Shown in pieces: positions 16,554 through 24,926 of a stretch of DNA of 64,000 nt. The notes under the pieces were generated by a model. That model was not told the DNA's origin. It saw nothing but the letters and a program-made list of their open reading frames with translations, and ran no database searches. The translations under genes were made by a program, and so were the position numbers. This stretch comes from Aerococcus loyolae (GTDB lineage Bacteria > Bacillota > Bacilli > Lactobacillales > Aerococcaceae), in assembly GCF_002871915.2 (NCBI RefSeq), contig NZ_CP126958.1:992001-1056000 (forward strand), read 5' to 3'. Numbering within the stretch: position 1 is the stretch's first letter; every line of letters starts with the position of its first letter.

Positions 16554-17714
16554 TTATTTAAAGTAGTTTAGAGCTATTTCTTTATAGATATCAACGAAAG
16601 CTAAAAATTTATCTAAGGAGACATATTCATTTTCTTGGTGAGCGACTGAGGGTTCTCCGGGCCCATAAACCGCTAAATCATAGTCTTCGCCAATTTTACC
16701 AAAGTTAGAAGCATCTGTTGCTCCTCCGGTAACGGTCAGCTCTAATTCATGACTGACACAGGATTGAATGGCTTTTATTAAATCATTATCTTCTGTTGAG
16801 GTTGCTGGTGGATTGTTTTGAAGAAGATTTAATTCTAAATATCCCTCACTTTTAGCATTTAACTCTTCGATACAGTCATTAATTATCGATAAAACTAAAT
16901 CATTGCCCGCTTCAGGAACTGTCCGGGTATTGGCTTTCATTTTTACTAAACCAGCCACACTATTGATCTGAGTTCCGCCCTCGATCACTGTATTGACATT
17001 TAGGGTCTTCCCTAGGTCAGCATTATAAGCGGATTCTGTATTAAAGCTTTCGTCAAAACGTTGATTACTTAAGTTAATGTAATCTACCATTAACTGCAAG
17101 GCATCAATGCCCACTTCTGGCATGGAAGAGTGAACAGTTTTACCATGGGCAATAATTTCATATTGGATAGATCCCTTATGGGCATATATCACTGATTCAC
17201 TCCCTGATGGTTCTGCAATTAAAAAGCCATCTGCATCATCTAAATAACCTGCTTCGACTAATTGTTTCGACCCATACATGCCAATTTCTTCACCAACCGT
17301 TAGGGCTAAGCGTAGGCAACCTTTAAAATTGGCGCCAGCTTCCTTTAATTCAATGGCAGCTAAAACCAAGTCCACCAAACCAGACTTCATATCTGAAGTC
17401 CCCCGGCCATAGATTTTTCCATCATGAATCTCTCCAGCAAAAGGCGGATAGGTCCAGTCACTATGGTCGCCTGCAGATACGACATCAAAATGCCCTGAAT
17501 AGACCAAGACCTTTCCTTCTCTACCTTCACTACCATAGATATTGGCAATAAGTGAAGAACGCCCAGCTTGGTATTCAATAATTTCGCTCTCAATACCATA
17601 CTTAGCCAGTAAGCGGCTAAAATATTCAGCGACTTCTGCCTCCTGATCATTCTCACTTTCAATTGCTAATACGTCGCGTAAAATTTGTAATTTTTCCTCA
17701 TCCGTAAACAGCAT
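16554..17714 (-). CDS. M20 family metallopeptidase (ArgE/DapE/CPG2 type)
   Basis: A 386-residue cytoplasmic di-zinc hydrolase. Ligands and catalytic residues of the family are all visible: SGHFDVV (His75, Asp77), GTSDMKSG (Asp108), TVGEEIG (Glu142, Glu143), a later Asp/Glu in LIAEPSG, and the C-terminal His in PSVAHQENEYV. A dimerisation (lid) domain is inserted between about residues 180 and 290. Members remove acyl groups from amino acids or cleave small peptides; ArgE or DapE function proper cannot be assumed because no Arg or Lys biosynthetic genes are adjacent. AAAGGAGG lies 7 bases before the ATG. First gene of a three-gene operon with two membrane proteins. Confidence 0.88.
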   Translation of the reverse strand: MLFTDEEKLQILRDVLAIESENDQEAEVAEYFSRLLAKYGIESEIIEYQAGRSSLIANIYGSEGREGKVLVYSGHFDVVSAGDHSDWTYPPFAGEIHDGKIYGRGTSDMKSGLVDLVLAAIELKEAGANFKGCLRLALTVGEEIGMYGSKQLVEAGYLDDADGFLIAEPSGSESVIYAHKGSIQYEIIAHGKTVHSSMPEVGIDALQLMVDYINLSNQRFDESFNTESAYNADLGKTLNVNTVIEGGTQINSVAGLVKMKANTRTVPEAGNDLVLSIINDCIEELNAKSEGYLELNLLQNNPPATSTEDNDLIKAIQSCVSHELELTVTGGATDASNFGKIGEDYDLAVYGPGEPSVAHQENEYVSLDKFLAFVDIYKEIALNYFK

Positions 17715-17855
17715 AAGAATGCCTCCTTTATTATGTTACAAATTCTTATTCAAAATCGTTTATTTTTTTAATAATACCATAAAAAGAAAAAATTGGTTAG
17801 ATATTCTTACATAAAAATAGTTTAAAATGAATAAAAGCTAGTTAAAAATAAAAAA

Positions 17856-17880
17856 GAGCCCATGGTCTAACCATGAGCTC
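17856..17880 (-). terminator. Terminator after sodC
   Basis: On the minus strand GAGCTCATGG and CCATGGGCTC form a short stem with one mismatch. Six T follow at 17855-17850. It lies 27 bases past the sodC stop. Confidence 0.75.
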
Positions 17881-17906
17881 ACAGTGTCTATAACCTACTT
17901 AATCGC

Positions 17907-18377
17907 TTATTTAGCTGGGAAGATTACGCCACCTAATTGACGACCACCAGCATCCCCTGTAGGTTGGGAAATATAGTCATCTGCACCAGTGTGAACAATG
18001 AGGGCTGTCCCGTTGCCTTCATTATGAAGGGAATATTTAGCGTCTTCCTTTAGAGAAAGACCTTCAATTTCGTAGACCCCTTTAAAGTCACCACTAGCTG
18101 GAACTTCAATGTTTGGTAAGTCACCTAAGTGAGGACCATTTTCTGATTTTTTACCATGGTCAACACCTGTTGGGTTGAAGTGACTTTTTGCATCAGCAAA
18201 TTCTTCTTCTGGAGATGCAGCACCATATTCGTGAATGTGCATTGCAAATTCACCTTCTGGTAAACCGTGAAAATCTACAGTGACTTTTACCTTACCGTCG
18301 CCTTCTTCAAAGGTAGCGGTACCTGAATCTTCACCTTTTTGATTAAGCATGTTAACAACAACTTTTTCATCTGACAT
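17907..18377 (-). CDS. sodC: Cu/Zn superoxide dismutase lacking cysteines
   Basis: A 156-residue Cu/Zn SOD fold protein. All metal ligands can be placed: His47 and His49 (HIHEYG), His66 (SHFNP), His74, His83 and Asp86 (GPHLGD), His129 (VHTGADD), and the active-site Arg146 (AGGRQLGG). Two features are odd. There is no cysteine at all, so the structural disulfide usually joining the loop after HxHE to the C-terminal strand is missing. There is also no signal peptide or lipobox, although bacterial SodC is normally exported. The ATG at 18377 has AAAGGAG 8 bases upstream. Cytoplasmic dismutation of superoxide is the likely role. Confidence 0.88.
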   Translation of the reverse strand: MSDEKVVVNMLNQKGEDSGTATFEEGDGKVKVTVDFHGLPEGEFAMHIHEYGAASPEEEFADAKSHFNPTGVDHGKKSENGPHLGDLPNIEVPASGDFKGVYEIEGLSLKEDAKYSLHNEGNGTALIVHTGADDYISQPTGDAGGRQLGGVIFPAK

Positions 18378-18409
18378 ATGCAAAACTCCTTTCCTCTTTA
18401 ACTACTCCC

Positions 18410-18439
18410 ATCATATCATTTTTATTTGATAAAGAACAA
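18410..18439 (-). promoter_or_regulatory. Possible sodC promoter
   Basis: TTGTTC (18439-18434) and TATGAT (18415-18410) on the minus strand, 18 bases apart, lie 33 bases before the sodC start. sodC could therefore be transcribed apart from the cassette upstream. Based on pattern only. Confidence 0.4.
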
Positions 18440-18452
18440 ATAATATGCTTCA

Positions 18453-18917
18453 TTACCACTCTTGACTGGAAAGATAGCGTTGGCGTTTATTTTCCAGTTC
18501 AGGGATATTTTCTGCCATAAAGTGATTCCAAAGTTTTTGGTTGTTACCGTGCCGGGCAATGATATTGTTATCTGATTTATTTTCACTATTCCTACTTGCT
18601 TCCATACGAACTTGGTAGTCATCCCACACCACTTCGAGGAATTGGTCCAGGTCTTCTACAGTAACATCATTATTTAGGCGATAATTGTTGGCTTGACGTA
18701 TCAAGGTTTCCTTTTGTCGGTCACTATCAAATGCAGTTAAATAGCCATGAATGACCATATAGAAGGCAATTTCATCATTAATCCCTTTAAAATTGAAAGC
18801 GATACTAATCCCCGCCTGCGCTAGCTCATCATAATTAATAGTTTTTACAAGTTCCAGATATTGACCGAATTGACTTTTTAAGATGACTTGCTTTTTTTTA
18901 CTTGACCCTAATGTCAA
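18453..18917 (-). CDS. Unrecognised 154-residue protein of the MoxR/VWA cassette
   Basis: I do not recognise this protein. It is soluble and mixed-charge, with a helical centre and a basic C-terminus. The start is TTG at 18917, with GAGAGG 5-6 bases upstream and no ATG for the first 50 codons. It lies 27 bases after the VWA gene and is the third gene of the cassette, with no terminator between. A co-translated partner or adaptor of the AAA ATPase and VWA protein is a reasonable guess, but nothing in its sequence proves it. Confidence 0.65.
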   Translation of the reverse strand: MTLGSSKKKQVILKSQFGQYLELVKTINYDELAQAGISIAFNFKGINDEIAFYMVIHGYLTAFDSDRQKETLIRQANNYRLNNDVTVEDLDQFLEVVWDDYQVRMEASRNSENKSDNNIIARHGNNQKLWNHFMAENIPELENKRQRYLSSQEW

Positions 18918-18944
18918 AGTTCCCTCTCTCCTTTATGCCTAGCG

Positions 18945-20546
18945 TTAATGCCTTTGCTTAATTATCCGGTGATTATATTTTTCATCTTGGCGTAAGTATA
19001 ATAATTTTCCTCCGCTATCGGTAGATAGTGGCGAAGGCTCCTTAGGGTCAGCTGTTGTCAGCACCCAGTACATGTTTTGATAACCGTAACGCTCAAAGCC
19101 ATCATCGCCGTAACCATCAGTAAAATAGACAGACACTGAATTTCTATCATTAAAACCATTGTCGTGTAACCATTCAAAGGCTGGTGCAAAACTGGTTCCT
19201 CCCCGCCCCTCAAATTGAAACTGGTCGACATTACTTTGATCCAGTTTATTAACACCGACCACCTGGGTATCTACTTGAACCACCCAAATATCAGTCCCTA
19301 AAGTTTTATTAATATTAGCAAGCTCTGCTAAGCTGTATGCTAAGGCCTCAGCATTTTGCGAGGCACTGGTATCAATAAAGGCCACTAATTGGGCGGCAGT
19401 GTCTAGAGTCCTTCCTGGTAGGTCGATTCGATAAGGCTGGCGGCGATTAACCCGGTTCTTGGAATAGCGATAGGGAATTGGCGCTTGACCCAAGCCGCGC
19501 ATAATAATGTCCTTCCAATTCAGAGAACGTTGCTTAAAGAGAACTTGGACTTTTTCTTTAATATTACCACTGAGGTGTTGACGCATTTCTTCATCCATAT
19601 TTTCATAAGCCTTACGAACAATACCGTTGATAATTTTTCGGTGTAAGTCATTATTCTTACTTTGAGGAATTACAGGCTGCATGGAATGATTTTTCTTCAT
19701 TTCATCATTTAATTGTTCAGCCGATTCTATCCGCAATTCCCGAGCCTTTTCAGGGTCAAAATTTTTACTGAGTTGACTATAGGTATCATTCATATCCCCA
19801 CTGCCCTTCATCTTCTCAAAGGTTGACCATACTCGGTTATGGCTATGGTGCTTGGGGTCATCGTCAGCAGATTTTAGCTCTTGATAATAATATAATGAAC
19901 CCTGTTTCTCGTTAAGGAAATTTTTAGACAACAATTGCTTCATACTGTCAAGGCTGGCGGCGTGGTCTGGGAGGTTATCGATGTATTGATTGACCTCAGT
20001 ATCCATGGCCACGCTCATCATTTTGCCATCCTCTTCATTGAGAAAGGCCCAGTCATAGTCAGTCAAATGGTTAAAAATTATATGGTAACAAATTTGACGG
20101 ATGCCAGCTAACATTTGCTTTGGGCCCCGATAGTACATGAAAAACAAGACCGGGTTGACTGATAGGGTTAAGCTAGTTCCCTCAACACTGACATTCAGAG
20201 GCTTTGCCAGGTCTTCAGACATCCTGCGGTCCATCTGGTATAAAACCCCAGCAAAAAGAACGTCTCCAGCTCCTTGGTAAGAACGATTTGCCATGAGTTT
20301 AGCGCATAGGAGGCCAATAAATTCATCCATTAATTGAGAAAATTTATCATAGTCCTCCGACCAACCAAAATTCATATAGGTGATGAAGGCATAATTCAGT
20401 TCGCGGAAGAGCTGATTAACATCATCATAAAGAAGATCTGACTTATGGATTTTATTTTCCTTTTCTTCCTGAGTAGCTTCGTTTTGCGTTTTATTCACTG
20501 CTTCCACCTCTTTCATTCTTGCCTTCGCGTCAGAAAGATTAGTCAT
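18945..20546 (-). CDS. VWA-like protein with DUF2201 metallopeptidase-like region
   Basis: A 533-residue protein of the COG3864 type. The N-terminal half (about 40-300) is the DUF2201 metallopeptidase-like region, here without an obvious HExxH. The C-terminal half (about 380-520) is a von Willebrand A-like domain with a degenerate MIDAS: AFIDTSAS for DxSxS, then GRGGTSFAPAFEW with the conserved Thr, and VYFTDGYGDDG with the Asp. The gene overlaps the MoxR ATPase gene by 8 bases. MoxR AAA ATPases with a VWA partner act as chaperones that remodel protein or metal complexes. The client is unknown here. An internal ATG at residue 11 is an alternative start. Confidence 0.85.
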   Translation of the reverse strand: MTNLSDAKARMKEVEAVNKTQNEATQEEKENKIHKSDLLYDDVNQLFRELNYAFITYMNFGWSEDYDKFSQLMDEFIGLLCAKLMANRSYQGAGDVLFAGVLYQMDRRMSEDLAKPLNVSVEGTSLTLSVNPVLFFMYYRGPKQMLAGIRQICYHIIFNHLTDYDWAFLNEEDGKMMSVAMDTEVNQYIDNLPDHAASLDSMKQLLSKNFLNEKQGSLYYYQELKSADDDPKHHSHNRVWSTFEKMKGSGDMNDTYSQLSKNFDPEKARELRIESAEQLNDEMKKNHSMQPVIPQSKNNDLHRKIINGIVRKAYENMDEEMRQHLSGNIKEKVQVLFKQRSLNWKDIIMRGLGQAPIPYRYSKNRVNRRQPYRIDLPGRTLDTAAQLVAFIDTSASQNAEALAYSLAELANINKTLGTDIWVVQVDTQVVGVNKLDQSNVDQFQFEGRGGTSFAPAFEWLHDNGFNDRNSVSVYFTDGYGDDGFERYGYQNMYWVLTTADPKEPSPLSTDSGGKLLYLRQDEKYNHRIIKQRH

Positions 20547-21747
20547 CGTCTTCTAAGTCTGATCCACTAGCCATGGTAATAGCATAGGCCTTATCAATAA
20601 AGCGGTCATCTTCACTTAGTCCTGCTCTTAATTCTTCTAAAGCACTCCCTGCTTCAGCTTGCATGAGGCGAGTAACTAAGGAATAGATTAAGTCAGGGTC
20701 AGCGAGTAAAAATAAATCAACATAGCGGCTAAGCAGATCCTGATCCTTGATAATCTCCTTATGGTCCAAGAGTGATTGCGTTAAATCTTGAATAATTCTT
20801 TTCTTCCTAATCGCAGGCATCTTTAAAAATCGTTCTTTGATTGATTCAGGTAAGTCCTCACGATCTAAATCAATAATTTCTTTAGGACTAATGTAGTCCC
20901 CTTGGTGATTTTCTAGATAAGACAAGAAGACCTGTCCGGCCTCTTCACCAATACAACCGTCGATCCCTTCAACTAAGAAAGCCAGTAAGTCATCGTCTTT
21001 GATTTGTGTCGGATCAATCCCCATGGCTTCATAATCATAGAGCAAGTGGGATAAACGTTCATAAGCACGAGGAGTTGGGTTTTTATCACGGGTTTCATCA
21101 ATAACAATGAAATATTGGCGCCCTTCTGCTTGAAGATAGTCCTTGACTAGCGGATGAATGTTAGTCTGACCCGACTCATTCTCCTGGTCAGCAAAGCTCT
21201 CAATCCAATGGTCTAAATTAGCTCCCATCCGAATGCGCATGGTTCGGTCATTAATCGCTAAATCACGCGCACTGGTGGCATAAGCGTTCCCTTCAAAGCC
21301 CTCTGTATCACTGGATGGGTTCTCTGCGGTAATAATAATGACATTATCGGGTAAGTGAATTCCCATTAGATGACGTTGTAATACCAAATTCATGAGTTCG
21401 CTTTGAACCATGGCGATGGGACGGTTAAATTCATCTAAAAATAGGATCACCTTATGGTCAGGGTTTGCTTTGGCTTCATCCACTGCCCCTTGAATTTGGG
21501 GGTTGAGATAATATTCAATGCGGTCCTCTTTGGGGATGGGCATGGTTAAGTCCCCAGGTTGCAGTAAGGAACAGGTCATTTCATAGAACCCATAGCCCAA
21601 GTCTCGGGCTAAATTTTGTACCAGTTGCGTCTTACCGATCCCGCCGTGTCCAACAATATCTACTACAATATCTGATTCAGCTTTTAATAGTAATTTCATT
21701 CCTTTATAAACGGCTTGATAAGTTAGTCCTGGTGTACGATCGGCCAT
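20539..21747 (-). CDS. MoxR-family AAA+ ATPase
   Basis: A 402-residue cytoplasmic AAA+ protein. Walker A is GHGGIGKT (about 34-41), Walker B VILFLDEFNRP (about 94-104), followed by sensor regions NVIIITAENPSSD and the long ATSARDLAINDRTMRIRMG segment seen in MoxR/RavA-like proteins. The C-terminal 150 residues are helical and specific to this subfamily. It is first in a three-gene operon with the VWA protein (8-base overlap) and a 154-residue unknown. The pairing is the classic MoxR-VWA chaperone arrangement. Confidence 0.88.
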   Translation of the reverse strand: MADRTPGLTYQAVYKGMKLLLKAESDIVVDIVGHGGIGKTQLVQNLARDLGYGFYEMTCSLLQPGDLTMPIPKEDRIEYYLNPQIQGAVDEAKANPDHKVILFLDEFNRPIAMVQSELMNLVLQRHLMGIHLPDNVIIITAENPSSDTEGFEGNAYATSARDLAINDRTMRIRMGANLDHWIESFADQENESGQTNIHPLVKDYLQAEGRQYFIVIDETRDKNPTPRAYERLSHLLYDYEAMGIDPTQIKDDDLLAFLVEGIDGCIGEEAGQVFLSYLENHQGDYISPKEIIDLDREDLPESIKERFLKMPAIRKKRIIQDLTQSLLDHKEIIKDQDLLSRYVDLFLLADPDLIYSLVTRLMQAEAGSALEELRAGLSEDDRFIDKAYAITMASGSDLEDDD

Positions 21748-21924
21748 TTCAAAACCTCTTTCTTCATTAATCTCTAAGGGATATTATAGCTAAAAGACCA
21801 GCGTATTCCTATTGATGTGTTTAGCGAAGTTAACTTAAAGTGACTAAACATATTTTTTAGGGACATTGTGTGCTAGAGTTAAGATAAATAAGAATCTAAG
21901 TTACAGTAAAAGAAAGGAAAAACT

Positions 21925-22746
21925 ATGACTGAAAACTTTAAAAAAATCAAATTAATTGCTAGTGATATGGATGGAACCCTCTTAAATGACCAAGGTGAAT
22001 TACCTAAGCAACTTGGCTCCTATATAGACGACTTACAGGCCCAAGGAGTTATTTTTGGAATTGCTTCGGGGAAACCCTATTATGCTTTAGAAGCAGTCTT
22101 TAAAAACCGAATAAAAGAAATGGCCTTAGTATGCTCTGGAGGGACCTTCGTTAGCTATCAGGAAGAGACCGTTTATAATTCAACCATTAGCCAGTCAGAC
22201 TATAGCGACCTCGTTTGCTTAATTAAAGGGGCTTCCAAAGGAATTCCTGCTCTAATAGCTAATGATAAGGCTTATTTTGATAGCCAAGCAAAACCCTACT
22301 ACAATGACTTTAGCGACTATGTAAAGATTGAATTTGTTGATGACTTAGGTCAAGTAGAAGCTGAAGTGAATAAAGTAACTGCCTATTTCCCTGACTATGA
22401 CAATAAAGACTACCTCCAAGAGTATCAAGAGCAAATTTCCGGTTCTTACACCGTGATGCCTAGTGGCGCAAAGTGGATTGATATCACTATGGAAGGCCAA
22501 TCAAAGGGTCATGGCTTGGAAAAATTACTGAAAAAACTTAATTATTCTCCGCGTGAATTAGTCGTTATTGGTGATAGTGGGAACGATACCGAAATGCTCT
22601 CTTTAACCTCTAATTCCTTTGCCATGAAGAACGCAAGTGACCAGGTCAAATCTTACGCTAACTATACAACCTGCCAAAGCAACAATGATGAAGGTGTTCT
22701 TGAAGTCTATAAAAAGTTACTAGCTGCTAAGAAAGAAAGCAAGTAG
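21925..22746 (+). CDS. Cof-type HAD-IIB phosphatase
   Basis: A 273-residue haloacid-dehalogenase-superfamily hydrolase of the Cof/YidA subfamily. Motif I is ASDMDGTLL (nucleophile Asp near residue 14), motif II IASGKPYYA, motif III Lys in the GHGLEKLLKKL segment, and motif IV VVIGDSGNDTEML. The C2B cap lies between about 85 and 190. Such enzymes dephosphorylate sugar phosphates or flavin and pyridoxal intermediates; the substrate is not predictable. AGAAAGGAAA precedes the ATG. The fructosamine kinase gene follows 67 bases downstream on the same strand. Confidence 0.9.
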   Translation: MTENFKKIKLIASDMDGTLLNDQGELPKQLGSYIDDLQAQGVIFGIASGKPYYALEAVFKNRIKEMALVCSGGTFVSYQEETVYNSTISQSDYSDLVCLIKGASKGIPALIANDKAYFDSQAKPYYNDFSDYVKIEFVDDLGQVEAEVNKVTAYFPDYDNKDYLQEYQEQISGSYTVMPSGAKWIDITMEGQSKGHGLEKLLKKLNYSPRELVVIGDSGNDTEMLSLTSNSFAMKNASDQVKSYANYTTCQSNNDEGVLEVYKKLLAAKKESK

Positions 22747-22813
22747 TACCCCTAAATATTTTATAGAGTATCAATTAATTTATGAATAAAGTAAAGCGAA
22801 AGGAGTCCCATTA

Positions 22814-23686
22814 ATGACGAAAATCAACCGCCAATGGATTAGTCAATTACCAATTAAGAATATTCAAAAAATTCATCCAGTTTCAGGTGGAGACGTTAAC
22901 GATGCCTATCGTTTAGATAGTAAGGATGGCCCTTACTTCCTTCTGGTCCAAAAAAATACACAGGCTTCCTTTTATGACAGTGAGGTTGCTGGACTTAAAG
23001 CCTTTGAAAAAGCAGATATTACTGCACCAAAAGTGATTAACCAAGGAGAAATTAATGGTGATGCCTATCTCCTCTTGACTTATCTCGACGAAGGCTTTTT
23101 AGGAGACCAAAAGCGATTGGGAGAACTAATCAGTAAGTTACACCATGTCCACAACGACAATGGTCAATTTGGCTTTGACCTGGATTATCAAGGGGCCAGC
23201 TTAACCTTCTCAAATGCTTGGAATGCCTCTTGGTCTGACTTTTTCATTAAACAAAGGCTAGACCCCCTCCATGACTATTTGATTGACCACCAACTATGGC
23301 AAAAGGCCGAAAGTGATGCCTACCAAGAAATTCGCGCCATTATTATAGATAGCTTGAGCCAGCATAAGAGTCAACCTTCCCTCCTTCATGGCGACTTATG
23401 GTCAGGTAATTTTATGTTTTTAAGCGATGGTCGACCGGCTATCTTTGATCCTGCCCCTTTTTACGGTGATCGAGAGTTTGATATCGGGGTCTCCATAGTT
23501 TTTGGCGGCTTTAACCAGAATTTTTATCAATCCTATCAAGCCCTCTACCCCATGGAAGCAGGCTATGAATTTCGCTTAGATTTTTATCAGTTATATTTAC
23601 TCATGCTTCACCTGGCTAAGTTTGGCAGAGTGTATTATGACAGTGTTGAAGCCATCATGAAAAGAATAAGAGTAAAGGCTAAATAG
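22814..23686 (+). CDS. Fructosamine/ketosamine-3-kinase family protein
   Basis: A 290-residue kinase of the fructosamine-3-kinase family (APH-like fold). Members phosphorylate ketosamines on glycated proteins or small ribulosamines so the adduct falls off. The catalytic loop LLHGDLWSGNFMF and the metal-binding IFDPAPFYGDREFDIG are textbook, and the N-terminal VSGGDVNDAYRL replaces the ATP loop. A GAAAGGAG site precedes the ATG. The stop codon lies in the loop of a hairpin shared with the convergent gene downstream. Confidence 0.92.
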   Translation: MTKINRQWISQLPIKNIQKIHPVSGGDVNDAYRLDSKDGPYFLLVQKNTQASFYDSEVAGLKAFEKADITAPKVINQGEINGDAYLLLTYLDEGFLGDQKRLGELISKLHHVHNDNGQFGFDLDYQGASLTFSNAWNASWSDFFIKQRLDPLHDYLIDHQLWQKAESDAYQEIRAIIIDSLSQHKSQPSLLHGDLWSGNFMFLSDGRPAIFDPAPFYGDREFDIGVSIVFGGFNQNFYQSYQALYPMEAGYEFRLDFYQLYLLMLHLAKFGRVYYDSVEAIMKRIRVKAK

Positions 23687-23696
23687 GCCTTTACTC
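23670..23696. terminator. Bidirectional terminator overlapping two convergent stop codons
   Basis: A perfect 10-bp stem, GAGTAAAGGC (23670-23679) and GCCTTTACTC (23687-23696), has a 7-base loop. The loop contains the stop of the fructosamine kinase gene, and the right arm contains the stop of the DUF454 gene. The T tract on the plus strand is interrupted (TTTCTTT). Confidence 0.65.
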
Positions 23697-24053
23697 TTTC
23701 TTTGTGGGCATTTTAAGAAATAACCATAACCCAAATATTATACCAATGACAACAATTAGTAATCTTACCGGCTTAAGTGGGACAAAATAAATGGATATAG
23801 CCATCACGGTATAGGTAATGAGTATAATCTGTACTTTCTTTTTTAAAGGAATCCCACCACCATTCTCGAAATCTGCCCCATAATACTGGTAGATTTTTGT
23901 ACTTTTCAGCCACTCATTAAAGCGCTCAGAACTACGCGCAAAGGCCCAAGCGGCTAATAACATAAAGGGAGTTGTTGGTAGGACAGGGATGAAGGTTCCT
24001 AGTGCTCCGAGCACAAAGGCAACCCATCCTAATATGAGATAAAAATAACGCAT
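23691..24053 (-). CDS. DUF454 (YbaN-like) inner-membrane protein
   Basis: A 120-residue membrane protein of the DUF454/YbaN family with three or four helices. The family signature is clear: GWVAFVLGALGTFIPVLPTTP followed by LLAAWAFARSSERFNEWL and the KIYQYYGADFENGGGIPLKKK loop. No function is established. It is convergent with the fructosamine kinase gene, with 4 bases between the stop codons. Confidence 0.88.
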   Translation of the reverse strand: MRYFYLILGWVAFVLGALGTFIPVLPTTPFMLLAAWAFARSSERFNEWLKSTKIYQYYGADFENGGGIPLKKKVQIILITYTVMAISIYFVPLKPVRLLIVVIGIIFGLWLFLKMPTKKE

Positions 24054-24283
24054 TTAAATAGCTCCTTTAAAATAGAGGTTATATATATAATAACAGTAAA
24101 AATGACTGAAGATAAGAAATAATCCATAACTATTATATTCTATTTATTTTCTCAATAGTGTAGACATTTTATCAAATTCATTTTACAATAATTAAGAAAG
24201 CGTTTAATTTTTAATCACGCTAAATATCAAATAATCAAATTGTTAAACAGGAAATCCCTGGCTTAGCGAAAGGAGTTTTTTAA

Positions 24284-24835
24284 TTGAAAATTGTCGGTAT
24301 TATAGGTAACAATGCTTCTAAGTCTCATAACCGTCTTTTAATTGAACACATGGCCAATAAATTCGGTGACGAAGTTGAATTTGAAGTTGCTGAAATTAAT
24401 GAAATCCCTCTATTTAACGCAGACTACATGGGGCAAGATGTACCTGACGTGGTCAATGAATTAGCAGACAAAATTGAAGCTGCTGACGGCGTTGTCATTT
24501 CAACAGCTGAATATGACCACGCTATTACCGCAGCCCTAAAAAGTGTTATCGAATGGTTATCAAGTGTTCGTAAGCCCTTCCAAAACAAACCAGTGATGAT
24601 TGTGGGAGCTTCATTAGGGACCCTAGGCTCTGTTCGTGCCCAAGATAATTTACGTAACATTTTCACTTCTCCAGGTCTATATGCAAGAGTTTTCCCAGGC
24701 GCAGAATTTTTAATGGGACAAGCTGCTAACAAATTTGACGAAACCGGTCGCATGACTGATGAAGGGACAGATAAATTCTTAGATATGCTCTTCCATCAAT
24801 TCCTTGATTTCGTTAAAGAACAACAAGAAGACTAA
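24284..24835 (+). CDS. NADPH-dependent FMN reductase family protein
   Basis: A 183-residue flavodoxin-like oxidoreductase (Pfam FMN_red). The N-terminal IIGNNASKSHNRLLIEHM forms the FMN-phosphate loop, TAEYDHAITAALKSVIEW corresponds to the family PEYNxSxPGxLKN segment, and VGASLGTLGSVRAQDNLR follows. It would reduce quinones, azo compounds or act with flavin reductases. The start is TTG at 24284, since GAAAGGAG lies 8 bases upstream and the flavodoxin fold begins at once. It is a single-gene unit with its own terminator. Confidence 0.88.
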   Translation: MKIVGIIGNNASKSHNRLLIEHMANKFGDEVEFEVAEINEIPLFNADYMGQDVPDVVNELADKIEAADGVVISTAEYDHAITAALKSVIEWLSSVRKPFQNKPVMIVGASLGTLGSVRAQDNLRNIFTSPGLYARVFPGAEFLMGQAANKFDETGRMTDEGTDKFLDMLFHQFLDFVKEQQED

Positions 24836-24855
24836 TTAATTATTCACTTCTGTAT

Positions 24856-24897
24856 GCCATAGCTGTTGGACTCCCAGCAACTATGGCTTTATTTTTA
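24856..24897 (+). terminator. Terminator after the FMN reductase gene
   Basis: GCCATAG and CTATGGC flank an inner stem (TTGG with CCAG/CAA), giving a 14-bp arm with two wobble or mismatch positions. The tract TTTATTTTTAT follows. Confidence 0.8.
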
Positions 24898-24926
24898 TCT
24901 TTAGTTTATATTTAGGAGGTCAACTT

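Noticed and set aside
24424..24753. 109-codon frame opposite the FMN reductase gene
   Set aside because: It lies entirely antisense to a recognised family protein, with no start signals.
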